From contig OU964918.1 in NCBI GenBank assembly GCA_918807975.1, positions 20,382,477-20,446,476 on the forward strand: DNA of 64,000 nucleotides. The letters are read 5' to 3'. The notes beneath the pieces were generated by a model, which worked only from the letters and a program-made list of their open reading frames with translations, searched no databases and had not been told where the DNA came from. Positions 57,924 to 64,000 of the stretch are shown here, piece by piece; position 1 is the first letter of the stretch, and each line of letters begins with the position of its first letter. A program made the translations under genes and the position numbers. Source of the stretch: Aplidium turbinatum (Eukaryota; Chordata; Ascidiacea; Aplousobranchia; Polyclinidae).

Positions 57924-59105
57924 CAGGGCCTCTGAGAAAAATTTTCAGTAATTGTACGAAGAGTCATTCCGGGCCCCCCTCTCACTCCGGGCCCTCTTTG
58001 TCTTTGGCAAAGCGCGTGATTTTACTTAGGCGTATTGCACACCATACAACATTTTACTGCAGAATTGGTCATCTGTGCGCAATAATAGCATCAGGCTGCA
58101 ATAAAACTATTATTTAGTGTTTTGTGTTGTGTATAGCTTATCATGTGATCTGTCCCTCGCCAATTTGCGTAGGCTATCCTGCATTGGATTCGTGTGTCAG
58201 TTGTTGATGCCGGTGCTGTTGAGAGGTGTCGCTTGTAGCTTACAGTTTTAATGCAAAATTTTCAAATTCATTCATTTATTTCTCTTAGATGTAGCCTATA
58301 ATTAGTCCTGATGAGGACACTATGATTTGGTGTCGAAAACGTTGGATTTAGTAGTGTTTCTTGTTTTTTTGTGTGTTTAATAAAAAATGTTAAATCCACT
58401 AACGTTACTGAGTGTTATATGTATCTGGTACAACAAGTCAAGCTCTCTACCAAGGCTCAAACATAACATCTTGTCAAAACATCATCAAATTAATCGTCTG
58501 ACCAATAAGCTTTCTTCATTAACTTTTGTATTCACCACATGCCTAGCAGAGGTGAACGAAGTTACTTTTTTTTGACTCGGTTCCGTTCCTGCTCCGAAAG
58601 TATTGACTCCGGCTCTTGCTCCAACTCCGAAATCCATTTTGAAGTGAAATAAGCGTGAAACTACCTTTTTCAAATAATTTTTAAAAAACACAAAAAAGCC
58701 CAAAATCACCCGAGCTTTTTAAAAAAGCCCGGGTTTTTCTCAACCCTGCTTTTGCTTCCCTATGTCCTCCCCCCCCCCCCGAACAGGAGAAAAACCAACT
58801 TTTACGATTTAATTTTGGGTGCTTTAAAACGAAACATTTTTGCACGTAAAGCATTAAATCACCACTTTGGGCCCCTAATTTGCGTGCAATGCACTCAATT
58901 ACTTTTCCGGGCCCTTTTGCTACATTACGGGCCCCCAGGACTAGAGGATAACAACTTTTATGCTTGAATTTAGTCGTTTAGGGTGGTTTTAACCATCATT
59001 TTTTCGCGTAAAGTATAAAATTACAATTTCGGGCTTCCCAACAATCACAGGCCTGGGCCCTCAAGGGTATGCCGTACCCTCAGTACCCTCTTCTCATAGG
59101 CCCTG
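57924..59105. mobile_element. 1.2-kb hAT-type element in the B core
   Basis: Ends cagggcctctgagaa and ttctcataggccctg; flanks ggtctcca (57916-57923) and agtctcca (59106-59113), 7 of 8 alike. gggccc-rich words recur inside both halves. Holds a Penelope-like 3' piece with a hammerhead-like motif at 58308. Confidence 0.75.
58140..58400 (+). ncRNA. Second hammerhead-like core, likely from a Penelope-like 3' end
   Basis: ctgatga (58308-58314), stem II gacac/gtgtc (58316-58320, 58330-58334), then gaaa (58335-58338) and acgtt, as in the copy at 46363. The stem II sequences differ between the two copies but both pair, which supports a conserved hairpin. Stem III is weak. Confidence 0.4.
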
Positions 59106-59129
59106 AGTCTCCAAGCAAAATATTCAAAC

Positions 59130-59415
59130 ACAAACGGTTTTGAAACAACAAATATTCGTGCTTGTACGAAAAGCATATTATGTGGCTTCAGGCCACATCA
59201 TCACTATTGATGAACACGAATATTTGCCATTTGTTGATAACGTACAGATCTGTTCGGAGGATTTGTTGAGGAATCAGCATCAAATCGGTGGACCTGGCCA
59301 GTGGCCACATCGTCGCTATCGGTGAGTCCTTGGTGGCCAGACGAAAACGAGGAAATTCACAAGGGCGCCCAGTGCCACAGCAGTGGATCTTCGGCGGGAT
59401 TGACACCACAACAAA
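59130..59415 (+). pseudogene. Merlin/IS1595-type transposase, exon 1 region
   Basis: Reads VDNVQICSEDLLRN, then QIGGPG, and in the next frame GHIVAIGESLVARRKRG, VPQQWIFGGIDTTTK, ending at a donor gtaagt (about 59415). IGGPG-HxVxIDES...RRKxxRGR...QWxFGGI is the hallmark of the ISXO2/IS1595 (Merlin) DDE domain. Two defects: a short insertion at about 59297-59307 shifts the frame after IGGPG, and the expected catalytic Asp (IDES) is Gly (atc ggt gag). So this copy is inactive. It lies between the inverted satellite arms. Confidence 0.75.
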
Positions 59416-59587
59416 GTAAGTTATATAATATGTGCATGTTTACGCACTACAACTAGGCCTACGCCTAGTCAACTACGTTCGAGCAGGTGAGCAATATCAC
59501 TTGGGCTTGGGATTTGAAGGAATATTTGACACTTTTATTTAACCCACCCTACTTAGGGCACTTTCTTTTGCTTCTCAATGCCTGTAG

Positions 59588-59740
59588 ATATCCCTAGTAA
59601 ATTGTGCTATTAGAGAATGCTTCATCGTAATGGTACCGCGGCGGGACAGGGCTACACTGGAGGCAGAAATTCTACGCCACATCGCACAGGAACAGAGATT
59701 CATTCCGATGAATGGGATGCATACTCTAATTTGTCTAGTG
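59588..59740 (+). pseudogene. Merlin/IS1595-type transposase, exon 2
   Basis: After an acceptor (tgcctgtag, ending 59587) one frame reads ECFIVMVPRRDRATLEAEILRHIA. This follows FGGI in family members (ECFxVxVxxRxxxTLxxxIxxxI), so the intron is placed between TTTK and ECF. The minus-strand open frame over the same place is a shadow. Confidence 0.7.
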
Positions 59741-59744
59741 AGTG

Positions 59745-60900
59745 TTTCTTGTAGTTCTATTTTAAAATGACATACACTAACATGTAAACACTTAACGTGG
59801 ATTATGTTAAACATTAAATGGATTAGATGAAGTACATAAAATGCATGTAGATTAAACATTTGTGTATACTAGGTGTACTGAGAGTAAAAATGTGTAGGGG
59901 AGATGTGGCACCCATGGGACGAATATGACATTATTTCTAATAAAACGTTATTTTAAAGCAAATCATGAACTAAAGCAATTTTATTGCAAAGTTTAGTCAT
60001 TGTTTCATAACATGAAATCAAAACAGTGATGACTGTAGGGTAATATTCTTTATTGTTTTTTTTATCATCATTAAAAAGTGTCAGACAACTGTCCCATAGG
60101 TTGCTTACACACATGATCAATGAGACAAGGGGCTATGTCCCAGGGGACACTTTGCTAGATAGGCTACATCAATTGATTGTCAAGGGTATGATGGAATGAA
60201 AGAGACTCAAGAGAAAAGAAGCAGAACGTGGTTTCTTGGTTTTCATCAATAAATAGACCCGCTTTTCTTTTCAGACATGATAAAATAAGACACTTTAAAG
60301 GTTCAATGAATTGAAATCTAAAAAGGTATATACTTTTGCCATGATCTATAGCAAAGTGTAGTGTAATAAGGCTTTTTAAGATTGTACAAAATAAAGCAGT
60401 AGCTCTTATCTACATTCCTAGTGAAAAATACTTTTTAAGTGAAAAAAATTCCTTTCAGCCTTAAAATAACGTAGGATTATGTCCCAAAAGTGATTGCTTG
60501 CACAGTCCCATTGGTCATTCAAACACCAGTTTGTGTTTAGCTTGTCTGAAGACATATCACAGTACAATGTGTACTTTTCTGTTGTGATAGCATCAGACCC
60601 AACCATATGGCTTAAACTGTCATGCCAGGTCCCACTTGATACAACTTATTCATAGTGTAGAAATTGTTAACAAAAGTTAACCATTTAAAGTTACTTTGGG
60701 AGCAGAAAAAACAATCAACTGACCTCGCCACTTAACTGCACAGCTCCTTTTCAAAAAGCACGATGGCTCATGTCAAAAGAATTATGCATCCAATAAAAAT
60801 AAATTTACCAATTTAACATGTTTTTGTTATTTCTATTTGGAAACCGTTGCAGCAAGCATTTTACGCTGAAACTTATTTAAAGTTGCTTTCGTATTTTTTT
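59745..60900. other. Presumed intron of the Merlin-type gene
   Basis: AT-rich with no other recognised feature. A short exon with the second catalytic Asp should lie here or be lost; I could not see it. Confidence 0.35.
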
Positions 60901-60904
60901 AGAT

Positions 60905-61090
60905 CTTGGATATCGCCACCAAACGGTCAACCATCACCATCATTATGGTTCGGCCACAGGGGTGTGGCACCACAAGACACATGATACCTGGGTATCTTGA
61001 TGAATTTATGTGGCGACATCAGTTTCCACGGGGACGACATTTTCCGGAAGTTCTCCGCGTCATAAGGGAGTCCTATCCCTTACTGTAGCC
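60905..61090 (+). pseudogene. Merlin/IS1595-type transposase, C-terminal exon
   Basis: After tttttttag, one frame reads LGYRHQTVNH and the next frame GTTRHMIPGYLDEFMWRHQF. Family members have HxxVNHSxxFVDPxTGxHTQxxE...YLxEFMWR here, so the segment from the catalytic Glu region is deleted between the two frames. The end is ESYPLL and a stop at 61088. Confidence 0.72.
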
Positions 61091-61845
61091 ACCACATCGT
61101 CCATTTGCCAAAAAAACAGCCCTTTTCAGGACTACCTAATGATAAAAAAGAGTTGCTGCCCACATACTTTGTGATATTTATTCTATAACAAACAAACTAG
61201 GCTAACAAAAGTGCAATGTCAGATGAAACAAAATAATTGTTTTAACTTACGGTACGTTTGTAACATGATTTTTGTGTGTCAACGTTTAAGGATTGGACCT
61301 ATGAATCATTTTGTTTACACGCACGGATGCCTTTGGGAAAAAGACTTAGTGTGGTAATGAAAGAACACGAGAATGCAAGCCCAAGTCATTTCATTACGGT
61401 TTCGTTACTTACCTTTGATCCATATTTAAGCCTAGGTTCATTAGGCTTAGCTTATGTGTTCTGAAAAATTTTCTTGGCTAAGCTTTGAACAAAACATAAG
61501 CTAAGTATCCGCACCCACTGTCTCGCTGGTTGTTGTTGCTTTTTATTATTTGCAGAGGTTTCTCCATCCAAATAGGAACAATTTTCTGGCTCCTGCAGTT
61601 GGAGCTGACATCACTTGCTTCCTCAACCGAGCTTTTCCAGTTGATGTCGACTGAGGGCCGAGTGACAAGAATTCTTCCACCACCTCCGAAAGGATCAAAG
61701 ATCTACACCGCTCTAGAGCACACATCGCTTTCCTATTGATCAGTGTTTGTTACATCACTTGATTCGGACAAGCCATTACACCACCAATTAGGCTATTTGT
61801 GTGCCTGATCCTAATCCTTTCTATGACTTTAGCATTTTATCAATA
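61091..61845. other. B core, right flank, nothing recognised
   Basis: AT-rich. Two short frames (61276-61464, 61530-61739) have no recognisable content. Confidence 0.35.
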
Positions 61846-64000
61846 TAAATGGGAGACAATTAATTATCGTAATCACGCAATGTGAATCCAGAAAGACGAT
61901 CGATTCGTCATTGAAATGCATTGTGCAAAAGCTTCGTTGGGAGGCTGTCTTCGAACAACGATTGCTCGTATATTCAATAAGGTATAACAATGAAAGTTAG
62001 CACTTCAATAAACAGTAACATGTTCTTTTAATTGGCTGTCGTTTAATATTCTTATCATTTAAAATGAAGTTTTATTAATGGTTTGAATTTGCTCAAGTTT
62101 AGGTGGCCTCCAGATGGAGCTAGTAGTATTTTGGGACTTGGTATTAATTTAGTTGGTTAGATCTATGCTTGTGCTTTTCAACGATAGCAAATCTGTTGAA
62201 ATTAAGCAAGAAATGAATAAATGGGAGACAATTAATTATCGTGATCACGCAGGGCGTGAACTGGAAGACGATCAATTCGCTATTGAAATGCATTGGGCAA
62301 AAGCTTCGTTGGGGGGCTGTCTTCGAACAACGATTGCGCGCATATTGAATAAGATATAACAATGAAAGTTAGCACTTCAATAAACAGTAACATGTTCTTT
62401 TAATTGGATTTAATTTAGATTGTTTATCATTTAAAATGAAGTTTTGGTGATGGTTTGCATGTGATCAAGTTTAGGTGGCCACTAGATGGAGCTAGTAGTA
62501 TTTTGGGACTTGATATTAATTTAGTTGGTTAGATCTATGCTTGTGCTTTTCAACGATAGCAAATCTGTTGAAATTGAGCAAGAAATGAATAAATGGGAGA
62601 CAATTAATTATCGTGAACATACAGGGCGTGAAGTGGAAGACGATCGATTCGCGATTGAAATGCATTGGGCAAAAGCTTCGTTGGGGGGCTGTCTTCGAAC
62701 AACGATTGCGCGCATATTGAATAAGATATAACAATGAAAGTTAGCACTTCAATAAACAGTAACATGTTCTTTTATTTGGCTGTCCTTTAATGTTCTTATC
62801 ATTTAAAATGAAGTTTTGATAATGGTTTGAATTTGCTCAAGTTTAGGTAGCCACCAGATGGAGCTAGTAGTATTTTGGGACTTGATATTAATTTAGTTGG
62901 TTAGATCTATGCTTGTGCTTTTCAACGATAGCAAATCTGTTGAAATTGAGCAAGAAATGAATAAATGGGAGACAATTAATTATCGTGAACATGCAGGGCG
63001 TGAACTGGAAGACGATCGATTCGCCATTGAAATGCATTGGGCAAACGCTTCGTTGGGGGGCTGTCTTCGAACAACGATTACGCGCATATTAAATAAGATA
63101 CAAAAATGAAAGTTAGCCCTCCAATAAACAGTAACATGTTCTTTTAAGTGAATTTAATTTAGATTGTTTATCATTTAAAATGAAGATTTGTTAATGGTTT
63201 GAATTTGCTCAAGTTTAGGTAGCCACCAGATGGAGCTAGTAGTATTTTGGGACTTGGTATTAATTTAGTTGGTTAGATCTATGCTTGTGCTTTTCAACGA
63301 TAGCAAATCTGTTGAAATTGAGCAAGAAATGAATAAATGGGAGACAATTAATTATCGTGAACATGCAGGGCGTGAACTGGAAGACGATCGATTCGCCATT
63401 GAAATGCATTGGGCAAAAGCTTCGTTGGGGGGCTGTCTTCGAACAACGATTACGCGCATATTAAATAAGATACAAAAATGAAAGTTAGCCCTCCAATAAA
63501 CAGTAGCATGTTATTGAATTTGATTTAGATTGTTTATCATTTAAAATGAAGTTTTGGTGATGGTTTGAATTTGGTCAAGTTTAGGTAGCGACCAGATGGA
63601 GCTAGTAGTATTTTGGGACTTGGTATTAATTTAGTTGGTTAGATCTATGCTTGTGCTTTTCAACGATAGCAAATCTGTTGAAATTGAGCAAGAAATGAAT
63701 AAATGGGAGACAATTAATTATCGTGAACATGCAGGGCGTGAACTGGAAGACGATCGATTCGCCATTGAAATGCATTGGGCAAAAGCTTCGTTGGGGGGCT
63801 GTCTTCGAACAACGATTGCGCGCATATTGAATAAGATATAACAATGAAAGTTAGCACTTCAATAAACAGTAACATGTTCTTTTATTTGGATGTCGTTTGA
63901 TGTTCTTATCATTTAAAATGAAGTTTTGATAATGGTTTGAATTTGCTCAAGTTTAGGTGGCCACTAGATGGAGCTAGTAGTATTTTGGGACTTGGTATTA
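61846..64000 (+). repeat. B right arm: 372-bp B-satellite in opposite orientation
   Basis: Units at about 61849 (diverged, innermost), 62153, 62525, 62897, 63269 and 63635 (plus-strand frame starts); period 372 except 366 for the last step. The unit sequence is the reverse complement of the left arm. The array continues past the window end. Confidence 0.93.

Larger units (their letters stand above)
51155..64000. mobile_element. Foldback element B (satellite-armed, Merlin-type core), runs off the window
   Basis: The left end ggtgctcttccacaagacgc resembles the A ends (GGTGCT first, a GCC...TTGGT block, then atgacgtcat at 51199). Then follows a satellite arm of 372-bp units in minus orientation (51.28-57.85 kb), a unique core (57.85-61.84 kb) with Merlin/IS1595-type transposase exons, and a second satellite arm in plus orientation from 61.85 kb to the window end. 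The right terminus, and so the target duplication (left candidate gaattttg, 51147-51154), is outside the window. Size is at least 12.8 kb. Confidence 0.8.

Noticed and set aside
1-64000. A host protein-coding gene
   Set aside because: Every frame with recognisable motifs belongs to a mobile-element family; the THAP gene could be an old domesticated gene, but its later exons look like P-type transposase.

Overview
This is a metazoan nuclear window, AT-rich and without any recognisable intact host gene. The mix of transposon families (P/THAP, hAT, Merlin, MULE, Penelope, several LINEs and a FEN/PIN-like nuclease family) and the many short 'taggcctac'-type words fit a marine invertebrate, perhaps a deuterostome. 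That placement is inference. Nearly everything that can be read is mobile DNA in various stages of decay, often nested several layers deep.

Layout. 0-2.3 kb: two divergent decayed copies of a FEN/PIN-like nuclease family with Cys-rich tails. 2.5-3.6 kb: a 176-bp satellite in dimer order. 4.4-5.6 kb: a 5'-truncated LINE carrying a 415-bp MITE. 6.6-8.3 kb: a hAT-type MITE and a GCCAACGTTGGC minisatellite. 8.6-25.2 kb: a P-element-like transposase gene (THAP domain at 25.1 kb, C-terminal exons at 8.6-10.0 kb, minus strand). It is split by a palindromic hAT-like element (10387-19123), itself split by foldback element A1 (13392-18687), and by foldback element A2 (19562-24660). A2 also holds a 440-bp hAT MITE. 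26-31.4 kb: hAT-type MITEs. 32.7-37.4 kb: a 4.7-kb element with ~0.37-kb inverted repeats carrying the FEN/PIN-like family. 37.6-42.8 kb: hAT and LINE relics. 44.7-47.2 kb: a MULE with minisatellite ends, split by a hAT element that itself holds a Penelope-like fragment. 47.2-51.05 kb: a LINE fragment split by a 3.3-kb hAT element that contains another hAT. 51155 to the window end: foldback element B.

The main result concerns A1, A2 and B. All start with GGTGCT, carry TGACGTCA palindromes just inside the end, and have arms built of ~372-400-bp tandem satellites in opposite orientation on either side of a unique core. A1 and A2 have perfect 8-bp target duplications. The A and B satellites are homologous to each other. 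The core of B holds exons of a Merlin/IS1595-type transposase. I infer one family of satellite-armed foldback transposons, with A as non-autonomous relatives and B as a relative that still carries a (damaged) Merlin-type transposase. Such elements would seed and spread satellite DNA in this genome.
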